A stretch of 9,141 nt of DNA, taken from contig PWNO01000282.1 in NCBI GenBank assembly GCA_003557765.1, forward strand, positions 1 to 9,141. Direction: 5' to 3'. A program made the translations under genes and the position numbers. This document shows positions 1 to 6,624 of this stretch, piece by piece. This DNA comes from Bacteroidales bacterium (GTDB lineage: Bacteria > Bacteroidota > Bacteroidia > Bacteroidales > UBA7960). The first letter of the stretch is position 1, and each line of letters begins with the position of its first letter. Below the pieces are notes generated by a model. It did not search any database. It was given only the letters and a program-made list of their open reading frames with translations, and was not told the DNA's origin.

Positions 1-1462
1 ACTGCACCTCACTGTCGTGTGCAAAGCGGATCTTCCCGATCAGGTAAAGGCCCATCAGGCCGAAAATGGCTATCCAAAGCACCAGGAATACCTCCCGGTC
101 GAGAATGCCCCACTGTCCTACGCTGTCGGCAATGGAAAGGAAGGTGAGCGAGAAGGCCAGGACCAGGAATCCGAGCACCACTTTTACGGCGTTCATCCAT
201 CCGCCCGATTTTGGGAGGGATTTCAGGGCGGTAGGGAAGACGGCAAACAGGCTGAAGGGGATGGCCAGTGCCAGGCTGAATCCGAGCATACCTATGGCCG
301 GGGCAAATACATTGCCGCTGATGGCTGCTTCTACAAGCAATGTGCCCACGATTGGCCCTGTACATGAGAAGGAGACAAGCACAAACACGATCCCCATCAG
401 AAACACACCGATGAGTCCGCCGGTTTGATCGGCCTTGCTGTCAAGTTTATTGGACCACGAGGCGGGCATCTGGAGCTCGAAGGCCCCGAAAAATGATGCT
501 GCAAAGAAGACCAGCAGGGCGAAGAAAAATACGTTAAATCCCGGGCTTGTAGCCAGTGCGTTCAGCGTGGCTGGCCCGAAGATGACGGATATGGCCAGAC
601 CAAGCACCACGTAGCTGAAAATGATGGTCAGCCCGTACATCAGCGCGTCACGGATTGCCCGGGCCTTGTTGCCGGCATTACGCAAGAAAAAACTCACCGT
701 GAGCGGGATCATCGGAAACACGCAAGGTGTAAGTAAGGCAAGCAGTCCGCCTAAAAAACCCAGCACGAAAGTCCATGCCAAGCCACTTTCTTCCTCCGTT
801 TCGGGGGTATAAATCCGTTGCGTGACATCTTCCTCTTCCTCCGGAACCGTTTTGTCCCGATCAACAACCACCTCTTCATAAGCATCGGCCAATTCCAGCT
901 GCGGCTCCAATTCATCATCCGGTTCGATCGTTTCCTCGGTTACCACTTCGGTGCGGTCTGCCTCTGCGAGCACTGCGGTCGCTGCATCCCCGGCGCCATC
1001 CAAGTCAAAAGAAAAAGAAAGAAAATCGGGCGGCAGGCAGCGCTGGTCATCACACGACATATATTCCAGTTCGCCGCGCACAGTCACCGGATCCACTGTC
1101 AGCACCCTGACGACCTGGGTGAAGGTAACCTGCCCACTATACATGGGGATATCCATCTCAAAGTTGGGATCGTACTTGACCTCGGCATCCGGTGCTGCAA
1201 CTCCACCGACCAGCTCATAGGCATCATCCTCTTCAAAGGTAAAATTCGTAGGGATCGGGCCGCCTGGCTCCAGGTCCATGCCGTAAATATACCAACCCGG
1301 GTCGATGATGGCGGTCATCCTCAGTTCATGAGTATTTTCATCGATTGGTGTTTTTTCAAACTCCCAGTCTACGGGGTCCATGATCTGTGCGGCAGCCGGC
1401 AGCATGAAGAGGATCAAGGCGATTGCTGCAGTGATGTGTTGCAAGGATTTTAATGGCGTCAT
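1..1462 (-). CDS. dsbD: Thiol:disulfide interchange protein DsbD (3'-truncated by window edge)
   Basis: Inner-membrane protein that passes electrons from cytoplasmic thioredoxin to periplasmic thiol proteins. The open frame starts at ATG 1462 and runs off the left edge after 487 codons without a stop. Residues 1-25 look like a signal peptide (MTPLKSL then a hydrophobic run ending PAAAQ). Residues 27-155 form the N-terminal periplasmic domain, with a Cys137/Cys142 pair in the context MSCDDQRCLPP, as in Bacteroidota DsbD proteins. An unusually acidic linker (about 157-228) follows, then the CcdA-like membrane domain with Cys247 (LTPCVFPMIP) and Cys367 (SFSCTGPIVG). These are 120 residues apart, matching the roughly 120-residue spacing of the two redox cysteines in E. 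coli DsbD. Six or seven membrane segments are visible. The expected C-terminal thioredoxin domain lies outside the window, so I cannot say whether it is present. Transcription probably starts from the promoter-like site at 1558-1588. Confidence 0.93.
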   Translation of the reverse strand, partial: MTPLKSLQHITAAIALILFMLPAAAQIMDPVDWEFEKTPIDENTHELRMTAIIDPGWYIYGMDLEPGGPIPTNFTFEEDDAYELVGGVAAPDAEVKYDPNFEMDIPMYSGQVTFTQVVRVLTVDPVTVRGELEYMSCDDQRCLPPDFLSFSFDLDGAGDAATAVLAEADRTEVVTEETIEPDDELEPQLELADAYEEVVVDRDKTVPEEEEDVTQRIYTPETEEESGLAWTFVLGFLGGLLALLTPCVFPMIPLTVSFFLRNAGNKARAIRDALMYGLTIIFSYVVLGLAISVIFGPATLNALATSPGFNVFFFALLVFFAASFFGAFELQMPASWSNKLDSKADQTGGLIGVFLMGIVFVLVSFSCTGPIVGTLLVEAAISGNVFAPAIGMLGFSLALAIPFSLFAVFPTALKSLPKSGGWMNAVKVVLGFLVLAFSLTFLSIADSVGQWGILDREVFLVLWIAIFGLMGLYLIGKIRFAHDSEVQ

Positions 1463-1557
1463 AATGGTGCTTTTATTAAATCCAACGTGCTGATGAAGAA
1501 TTGGTTTTGAGAACGCTGTTAAAACAAGTTAAATGATTGAGATATGTAATTTTGATG

Positions 1558-1588
1558 CAAAGGTACGATAAACAGGAAAACGTTTCAA
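1558..1588 (-). promoter_or_regulatory. Bacteroidota-type promoter of dsbD
   Basis: On the minus strand, TACCTTTGCA (first eight bases at 1565-1558) matches the phylum's -7 consensus TAnnTTTG. A TTG lies at 1588-1586, 20 bases further upstream, where the -33 element is expected. Initiation would fall near 1550, leaving a leader of about 90 nt before the dsbD ATG. This suggests dsbD can be transcribed independently of ubiE. The call rests on motif matching only. Confidence 0.55.
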
Positions 1589-1617
1589 GATTTTGGCGGT
1601 TTCTGCGGGTTGCCTTG

Positions 1618-2346
1618 TTACTTCCGGCACTCCCACAGGGCGGCCATGCCGCCGGCAAGCGGGGTGTAGTCCACACTGCTGAAGCCGGCATCCAGGAGGA
1701 TCTGCTTTAATTCGCGCGGGTGGTAATAATCGATTGCAGAGTGGGCAAGGTAACGATAAGCGCCCTGATGGCCAGAAAGCAAGCCTCCTATTGGCCGGGT
1801 GACCCAGCGCATGTACAGATGGAATAATTTGCGCAGGCTTTTGCTTTCCGGCTGACTGGTTTCCACGGCCACAAATTTTCCGCCCTGCCTTAACACACGC
1901 AAGATTTCCTTCATGAAGGTATCCCGGTCCGGGTTTTTATAGGTCAGGTTGCGAAAGGCAAATGCGATACCGACGGCATCAAAACTGCAATCATCGAAGG
2001 GCATGGAGGCGGCATCTCCCTGTTTGAACCCAATGTCCTGAAACTTTCTTTTGCGGGCCTTTTCTTTGGCCACGGCAAGCATTGGTGCACTGTAATCCAG
2101 TGCCGAAATTTGGGTTTGCGGACTTGCATATTTTCTTAAACGCAATGCCAGATCACCCGTGCCCGTGCACAGGTCCAATACCTTCGCCGGGCTGTTACTG
2201 AGTACGGCCTTTGCTGCCTTGCTTCGCCAGAGTTCATCTATTCGCAGGGTCAACAGCCTGTTCAGCCTGTCATAAGATGGCGGGACGGCCATAAACATTT
2301 TCTGCAGGGGCCGGGAGGAGGTATGGTGTTTCATTGAATCGTTCAT
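1618..2346 (-). CDS. ubiE: Demethylmenaquinone methyltransferase (UbiE/MenG family)
   Basis: SAM-dependent C-methyltransferase that converts demethylmenaquinone to menaquinone, the last step of menaquinone synthesis; it acts at the cytoplasmic face of the membrane. The 242-aa length is normal for the family. Residues 23-41 (PPSYDRLNRLL, then ELWR) match the conserved family N-terminus. The Rossmann SAM-binding motif is LDLCTGTGD (57-65), followed by acidic Asp84 at the end of strand beta-2 and QGDAASMPF (109-117). The segments FRNL (131-134) and ILRVLRQGG (148-156) correspond to the usual RN and VLKPGG signatures. The C-terminus (SGHQGAYRYLAHSA, then AGF) fits the quinone-binding end of the family. 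The usual Gly before RN is replaced (AFAFRNL), a small deviation. The start could instead be Met5 (2334), since neither start has a convincing Shine-Dalgarno. No clear promoter is seen in the gap from tilS, so it may be read from tilS. A ubiquinone role is unlikely in Bacteroidota, so menG is an equally good name. Confidence 0.92.
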   Translation of the reverse strand: MNDSMKHHTSSRPLQKMFMAVPPSYDRLNRLLTLRIDELWRSKAAKAVLSNSPAKVLDLCTGTGDLALRLRKYASPQTQISALDYSAPMLAVAKEKARKRKFQDIGFKQGDAASMPFDDCSFDAVGIAFAFRNLTYKNPDRDTFMKEILRVLRQGGKFVAVETSQPESKSLRKLFHLYMRWVTRPIGGLLSGHQGAYRYLAHSAIDYYHPRELKQILLDAGFSSVDYTPLAGGMAALWECRK

Positions 2347-2369
2347 ATCCTATCTAACAATGTGCTGTT

Positions 2370-2470
2370 TTCTTTGCGGTTTTTGCGTGTTTTTAATTTT
2401 GCGGCCTCTGCGTGGGGAAAATGATTCCACGCGAAGGTCGCAAAAAGATAAACGCAAAAACCGCAAAGAA
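2370..2470. repeat. 101-bp interrupted palindrome (REP/MITE-like)
   Basis: The outer arms, 2370-2388 (TTCTTTGCGGTTTTTGCGT) and 2452-2470, are perfect 19-bp inverted repeats. The inner parts continue imperfectly (about 2396-2415 against 2427-2446, with matching TGCGTGG-type ends), leaving an 11-nt loop at 2416-2426. Each arm contains repeats of the form TTTGCGNNTTTTGCG. If transcribed it would fold into one long hairpin between tilS and ubiE. No coding potential is apparent. It may act as an attenuator or terminator for tilS, or be a dispersed miniature element; the sequence alone does not decide. Confidence 0.75.
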
Positions 2471-2473
2471 GTA

Positions 2474-2505
2474 GGGCTTCCTGTGTGCCAAAGGAGGGGA
2501 AACCC
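2474..2505 (-). repeat. Small inverted repeat (hairpin) downstream of tilS
   Basis: On the minus strand GGGTTTCC (2505-2498) can pair with GGAAGCCC (2481-2474), an 8-bp stem with one U.G pair and a 16-nt loop. There is no clean U-tract directly after it, so it is a weak candidate terminator. It sits between the dispersed repeat after the tilS stop and the 101-bp palindrome, and may be part of one composite intergenic element. Confidence 0.35.
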
Positions 2506-2515
2506 AATTTACACT

Positions 2516-2538
2516 CAAAGCCCTTCATTAGCACATTA
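2516..2538 (-). repeat. Dispersed intergenic repeat, copy A (after tilS)
   Basis: On the minus strand this reads TAATGTGCTAATGAAGGG, then CTTTG. The first 18 bases are identical to plus-strand sequence at 8688-8705, and the next five differ at one position. It begins 3 nt after the tilS stop codon and points the same way as tilS, just as the other copy follows the glycosyltransferase stop. Confidence 0.75.
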
Positions 2539-2541
2539 CAA

Positions 2542-3906
2542 TTAACTGATTTTAAGCCAAACCCGGAGGTGCCGTTTCGTCCACGGGGTGATTTTAAAGC
2601 GATCGTCGGCGCGGACCCCCACCACCCAGATGATTTCATTTTTGGCGGTGGTCAGTACCAGCACATTTTTCTTTTTATGAAGCGGCATTTTGACATCAGT
2701 AAGCAGGTCGCTGACCTTCTTTTTGCCTTTCATTCCAAGGGGCACAAGGGTGTCACCCGCTTTCCACCGGCGCAAAATAAGCGGGAATGATAGTTTGCTT
2801 ATGTCTGCCATCAAGGCATGCGGGCCATCTGGGAGGTCAGCTTCTTCTTCCGTATCGCCGATATAAAAATGCAAGGTCAAACCCTCCAGGGCCACTGTGC
2901 TGCCGGGTTCATCCCCAACCTGATCATCAAAAGGCATATCTACAAATACGGGGCCCGATGCAACTGATGACTTTATGGGATGGACGATAATCTCCTCCCT
3001 GTCAATCAATGCCTCATGCGTATCTGAGTAAAAATGTTTTCCGGGTTGCATCTCCTTGTCACTGAGCATGGCCTTGCAAATACTTTCTGAAAACCCAAAG
3101 TTCCTGATGAATTCAAAAAGAAAATAATGCGGCCAGGGGAGTCCCCGTAGCGCAGGCATGCTGATCAGCAGCTGATCACCCGCTAATCGTGTGCAGGCTT
3201 GTTTTTGCTGCTCAATCATTGCGTTAAGGATAGCTTCTGTTGCTTTCATCCTTTCGAAAAAGCGTGCGAGGGTGGAGGGCAGTGACGGGTTCAGGTCTTT
3301 CAGGGCGGGCAATACCTGGTGCCTGATCTTGTTTCTGGCGTATTTTACCTCCAGGTTAGAGCGGTCTTCACGGAAAGATATGCCCGCTTCCCGGCAATAA
3401 GCTGCGATTTCCTCCCGGGTGGCAAACAACAGCGGTCTGATAATGTGTCCGGCCTTTTCGGGGATGCTTTTGAGGCCGGCGATGCCGGTACCCCTGGTGA
3501 TATGAATTAGGAGTGTTTCAATCGCGTCGTCCAGATGATGGGCGGTAGCGATCACATCGTATGCATTTTCCGCGCGTATCTTTTCCATCCAATCATAACG
3601 TAACCTGCGTGCGGCCATCTGTATCGACTCCCCGGTTTTCCGCGCTTCTGCTTCCGTGTCAAATGCATGCACAAAAAAAGGGACGTCCAGCTTATTTGCT
3701 GTTTTTTCAACCAACTGCTGGTCTTGTGCTGCATCGGTACCACGAAGCTGAAAGTTTCCATGTGCAATGGCAAAGGGCCATGCAGACTGGCGGAAAAGCT
3801 CTACCATGACCATGGAGTCCATGCCGCCACTGACGGCCAGCAAAACCCTGCTTTCATCTGTAATGAGCCGGTGCTGCTGAATGTGTTTGACAAATTTTCC
3901 GCGCAT
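2542..3906 (-). CDS. tilS: tRNA(Ile)-lysidine synthetase TilS
   Basis: Converts C34 of the CAU-anticodon tRNA-Ile to lysidine using ATP and lysine, so that the tRNA reads AUA codons; a cytoplasmic enzyme, normally essential. The N-terminal PP-loop SGGMDS lies at residues 26-31 counted from the chosen start. Further family blocks are HGNFQLRG (49-56), ATAHHLDDAIETLL (120-133), EDRSN (180-184) and YARNKIRHQVLP (189-200). The C-terminal TilS domain (about 374-436) contains LRRWKAGDTLVPLGMKGKKKVSD. The frame is open to ATG 3969 (475 aa) with another ATG at 3930. I prefer ATG 3906 (454 aa) because homologues have about 20-25 residues before the PP-loop; none of the three has a Shine-Dalgarno, so the start is uncertain. 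The gene faces away from the yrbL-like gene, and a possible promoter lies at 4126-4133. Its stop is followed at once by a dispersed repeat. Confidence 0.95.
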   Translation of the reverse strand: MRGKFVKHIQQHRLITDESRVLLAVSGGMDSMVMVELFRQSAWPFAIAHGNFQLRGTDAAQDQQLVEKTANKLDVPFFVHAFDTEAEARKTGESIQMAARRLRYDWMEKIRAENAYDVIATAHHLDDAIETLLIHITRGTGIAGLKSIPEKAGHIIRPLLFATREEIAAYCREAGISFREDRSNLEVKYARNKIRHQVLPALKDLNPSLPSTLARFFERMKATEAILNAMIEQQKQACTRLAGDQLLISMPALRGLPWPHYFLFEFIRNFGFSESICKAMLSDKEMQPGKHFYSDTHEALIDREEIIVHPIKSSVASGPVFVDMPFDDQVGDEPGSTVALEGLTLHFYIGDTEEEADLPDGPHALMADISKLSFPLILRRWKAGDTLVPLGMKGKKKVSDLLTDVKMPLHKKKNVLVLTTAKNEIIWVVGVRADDRFKITPWTKRHLRVWLKIS

Positions 3907-4125
3907 GTCTAAAATCGAAACTGATGTCATGTCGATACGGCTTTGATGGCGCCCGGAGCCTGGTGTCATACCAATGCTGCTTCAGCCGATCCGGATCTGG
4001 CGCTTTCTCTTATCTGTAAAAAACAAACCCCTTTATGGCTTAAGCAATGACTTTATTTTTAAGCTGAGAAAAAAGCGCTGCGACTTAACCGACAGTCGGG
4101 CACGGACACGAAGGCGATATCAGTT

Positions 4126-4133
4126 CAAAGATA
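4126..4133 (-). promoter_or_regulatory. Possible -7 element of tilS promoter
   Basis: The minus strand reads TATCTTTG, a full match to TAnnTTTG. A TTA rather than TTG lies about 19 bases upstream, so the -33 part is weak. The leader to tilS would be about 160-220 nt depending on the start used. Confidence 0.35.
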
Positions 4134-4144
4134 GCGAAAACCTC

Positions 4145-4173
4145 TTGTGCTGTAATATTTTGGTTTATATTTG
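4145..4173 (+). promoter_or_regulatory. Bacteroidota-type promoter upstream of the yrbL-like gene
   Basis: TTG at 4145-4147 is followed after 18 bases by TATATTTG at 4166-4173, which fits the -33/-7 arrangement of Bacteroidota sigma-ABfr promoters. Initiation near 4180 would give a leader of about 170 nt before the GTG start at 4352, long enough for post-transcriptional control, though no specific structure is recognised. Confidence 0.5.
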
Positions 4174-4351
4174 TGAAAAATAACACAAAAACTCAGGGAC
4201 CATGGCTGCAAAATGGATGATCGCCATTTTTTGCATGCAGCAATGTTGATTTTTTGAGATTAACCGGGCCATGCTAAAATACATTGACACATACAACGTT
4301 TATTATTGTATGGCAAGCTTCATTTGCCCTGCTTAATCAAAATTTTATCAC

Positions 4352-4948
4352 GTGAAATTGATCAATACCAGGAAATATGGTCAGGTGATGCCTGAGCGGA
4401 AAATAGGGGAGGGTAACTTCAGGACGTGTTACACGGTTGCGGGCTACGATGACGTATGCGTAAAGCTTGTTAAGTCTGACTTCACCTTTGGGCGCAGGAT
4501 GCAGGCATTTTTTCTGAGACGGCGAACCAACAAGCAGGAATTTGCCCGGTATCTGAATTTACCCAATGAGATTAAGCCATTCTTTAATCCCATCATTGAA
4601 GCTGACCGCCATTATTCAATCACTACGATGCCACGTGATTATGATGGCAGTTACTCCAGGTCAGTGTTTTCCCATGGGAAAGTGAGCAATCCACATTTCT
4701 GGGAGGAAGTAGACAAACTCTATCATTTTCTTCTGGAGCACAACCTCTGGTATTTTGATGTGCTTAACGGTAAAAACATGTTTATCCGTAAAGAAGATGA
4801 GCATAAATGGTTTCCTGTCATCGTGGACTATAAGCGCTTAGGCCCCAAAGGCTTTCCCTGGCAGGTGCATTTATGGTTAAGATCAGAAAAAAGAAAAAAG
4901 ATGGCGCGCAAATATGCCAAGCTGCTCAGAAGGCATAAGCTTGCATAG
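4352..4948 (+). CDS. YrbL-like protein-kinase-fold protein
   Basis: 198-aa protein resembling the PhoP regulatory network protein YrbL family, a small kinase-like fold of poorly known function. Visible kinase-like elements are a glycine-rich loop GEGNFRTCY (19-27), a candidate ATP-anchoring Lys38 in VCVKLV, a catalytic-loop-like block HNLWYFDVLNGKNMFI (130-145) with Asp136 and Asn142, and a possible metal-binding Asp159 in VIVDYKRLG. The Asp-to-Asn spacing is one residue longer than in the usual DLxxxN loop. The C-terminus (about 177-196) is strongly basic. There is no signal peptide or membrane segment, so it should be cytoplasmic. The start is GTG 4352: an in-frame stop lies at 4334 and the first ATG (4388) would leave only six residues before the glycine loop. 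It ends 7 bp from the convergent O-antigen ligase. The context suggests a role in LPS or other glycan metabolism, perhaps as a sugar kinase, but this is inference; the family match is from motif order, not a search. Confidence 0.7.
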   Translation: MKLINTRKYGQVMPERKIGEGNFRTCYTVAGYDDVCVKLVKSDFTFGRRMQAFFLRRRTNKQEFARYLNLPNEIKPFFNPIIEADRHYSITTMPRDYDGSYSRSVFSHGKVSNPHFWEEVDKLYHFLLEHNLWYFDVLNGKNMFIRKEDEHKWFPVIVDYKRLGPKGFPWQVHLWLRSEKRKKMARKYAKLLRRHKLA

Positions 4949-4955
4949 CCTTTAG

Positions 4956-6560
4956 TCAGTGTTTTTGTTTAAGGCCGTTTGCTGACGCAGCTTCTCCGTC
5001 GTTTGCCAGCAGGCCAAAGTATAATGAAAAGAACAGAAACAGGTTTAGCGGCATCTGGCTTTCCAACGGGGCATGTCCAAACATAAATACGAGGGTCATT
5101 ACCAAAAGGATCTGGTAAGGCTGGTGTCTTAAAGCCCCGGATCTTATCAGAAAGAGAAACAACAAGCCAAAAAAGGCGATGAATCCAACCGGGCCAAAAG
5201 TGACCAGCACATGCAAAAACTGGTTGTGGGAATGCCTCAGGTCGAAGTCCCGGTAAAGCGAATCCATCTGGCTTAAACCAAAGGATATCGCTTCCAGGTG
5301 CCCGCCGGTTCCCCATCCCAGCAGCGGTCTTTCCTTTATGGCCTGAATGGTGGCCTTCCAGGTTTCAATCCTTTGCGCCATTGAACCCCCTCGGGGGTTT
5401 CCTGTCCTTCGGTATTCCTGCAGCTCCCACAGGGTTTGGTGTGTCCTTACAAAAACATTGGGCCAGTCCAGGTACAGATGGTTGGGCACACCGCGTTCGA
5501 TGGCTTTGATTTCCCTCTCACTTAGATTTTCTATGCCCTCCCTGTCTTTTTTCAGCCCTTTTGAGCTTAAATAGCGATAGATCGTAAGCTTTAACTCGTT
5601 ACCGGATTGGTCATAACCATCAAAATCAAGGGCACTTCGTGCATTCCATGCGCTGCTGACCTCTTCTTCCACAATGAAATAAAACACCAGGTGCCCATTT
5701 TCTCTTTGCGCTTTATCCTCGTGATGGGTGTACTTGTTTCCCTGCTGGCTTGTCGATGCCATCTCAGCTTTGCCTGGGTCAATCTCCTTACGTAAAGGCC
5801 GTGACACATAAAGGATTGTAAAAATCAGGCTGACAAGCATGATTGTGGAAAAGGTGCCCATGATTGCGGTGTGTTGCTGGAACTTTCCCTTTTTAAGATC
5901 ATACAGGGTCAAAAGCATGGATACCAACAATATGCTGATTATTGCCGTCAGGGTACTCATGATCAGCAAGAAGACCATAAGCCACAGGGCGGTGGTCCAG
6001 GCTGCATAATACATGGCCTTGCCCGGACGGAAAGCTTGCATCAGCCAGGGAATCAGGGCAACAGCCAGGACAATCATCATGCTGAAGTGGACATGGGGGA
6101 TAAAAGGTGATAGTTCTCTGGGATCCCTGAGTGTATCTGACAAAAAGAGATAGAAGCCCAGGACGCTGGTGAAGAACACGGCACAGACGAACAATATCGG
6201 CAGGTATCGAATCTTTTTCAGGGGCAGTTTTGGGCTTGAGGATACAATGAAGATCAGGCTCAGGTAGGGGATTTTGTTTTTGAGAACGGAGTTTATGCCA
6301 TGACCCGGGTCCTGGCTCCATAACAAGCCGATCACGTAAAGAAAAAAAATCGCTGTCAGGTATATGGCTGGCTGCTGTCTGATGAACCTTTTGCCCTTTT
6401 CTTTAAAATGGCCTTCAATCAGCCAGTTTACAAATATCAAAACCTGTATGATGCTTAACGCTGCCCTGGATGTGGGAAGTGCAATGGCAACAATCACAAG
6501 ACAGAAGAAAAGGATCTGCTGATGCAGTTTGTCCCGTGATGTATGCAGTTTAATGTACAT
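4956..6560 (-). CDS. O-antigen ligase / Wzy-type polymerase (Wzy_C family membrane protein)
   Basis: Inner-membrane enzyme with its active site on the periplasmic side, expected to join undecaprenyl-diphosphate-linked glycans to lipid A-core or another acceptor. The 534-aa sequence has about eight to nine hydrophobic segments before residue 252, a large soluble loop (about 254-400), then the conserved block ERPLLGWGTGG (410-420), HSHNQFLH (443-450) and further membrane helices (about 451-472, 482-518). Block RPLLGWGTGG plus HNQFLH is the signature of the O-antigen ligase domain. The loop contains ENGHLVFYFIVEEE (287-300), YRYLSSKGLKKD (328-339) and GNPRGGSMAQRIETW (387-401), segments I recall from Bacteroidota O-antigen ligases. 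Ligase and polymerase cannot be separated by sequence; ligase is slightly favoured. The ATG at 6560 has GGAG at 6567-6564, only 3 nt away. It lies 64 bp downstream of the Stealth gene in the same direction, probably co-transcribed. Confidence 0.88.
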   Translation of the reverse strand: MYIKLHTSRDKLHQQILFFCLVIVAIALPTSRAALSIIQVLIFVNWLIEGHFKEKGKRFIRQQPAIYLTAIFFLYVIGLLWSQDPGHGINSVLKNKIPYLSLIFIVSSSPKLPLKKIRYLPILFVCAVFFTSVLGFYLFLSDTLRDPRELSPFIPHVHFSMMIVLAVALIPWLMQAFRPGKAMYYAAWTTALWLMVFLLIMSTLTAIISILLVSMLLTLYDLKKGKFQQHTAIMGTFSTIMLVSLIFTILYVSRPLRKEIDPGKAEMASTSQQGNKYTHHEDKAQRENGHLVFYFIVEEEVSSAWNARSALDFDGYDQSGNELKLTIYRYLSSKGLKKDREGIENLSEREIKAIERGVPNHLYLDWPNVFVRTHQTLWELQEYRRTGNPRGGSMAQRIETWKATIQAIKERPLLGWGTGGHLEAISFGLSQMDSLYRDFDLRHSHNQFLHVLVTFGPVGFIAFFGLLFLFLIRSGALRHQPYQILLVMTLVFMFGHAPLESQMPLNLFLFFSLYFGLLANDGEAASANGLKQKH

Positions 6561-6624
6561 GTGCTCCGTTTTTGTGCGATGGGTTTTTAAGAGTCGGTGT
6601 TTTATGAAACGCCTGGCAGGGCTT

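Larger units (their letters stand above)
3970..4351. other. Divergent intergenic region between tilS and the yrbL-like gene
   Basis: About 380 bp (445 bp if tilS starts at 3906) without a credible gene; the longest plus-strand frame (3974-4183, 69 aa) has no recognisable features. It contains oppositely oriented promoter-like motifs at 4126-4133 (minus) and 4145-4173 (plus), and an 11-bp perfect palindrome CCGACAGTCGG at 4089-4099 that could be an operator but could equally be chance. The segment 4174-4351 would be a long leader for the plus-strand gene; I recognise no riboswitch in it. Confidence 0.5.

Noticed and set aside
818..1453. Plus-strand frame of 211 aa
   Set aside because: It lies wholly antisense to dsbD, whose frame shows a signal peptide, paired cysteines and membrane motifs; this one resembles nothing.
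3974..4183. Plus-strand 69-aa frame in the divergent intergenic region
   Set aside because: No recognisable domain, no clear ribosome binding site, and it runs through both promoter-like motifs.
4946..4958. Bidirectional terminator between the yrbL-like and ligase genes
   Set aside because: The two stops are only 7 bp apart and no stem-loop with a T-run is visible between them.
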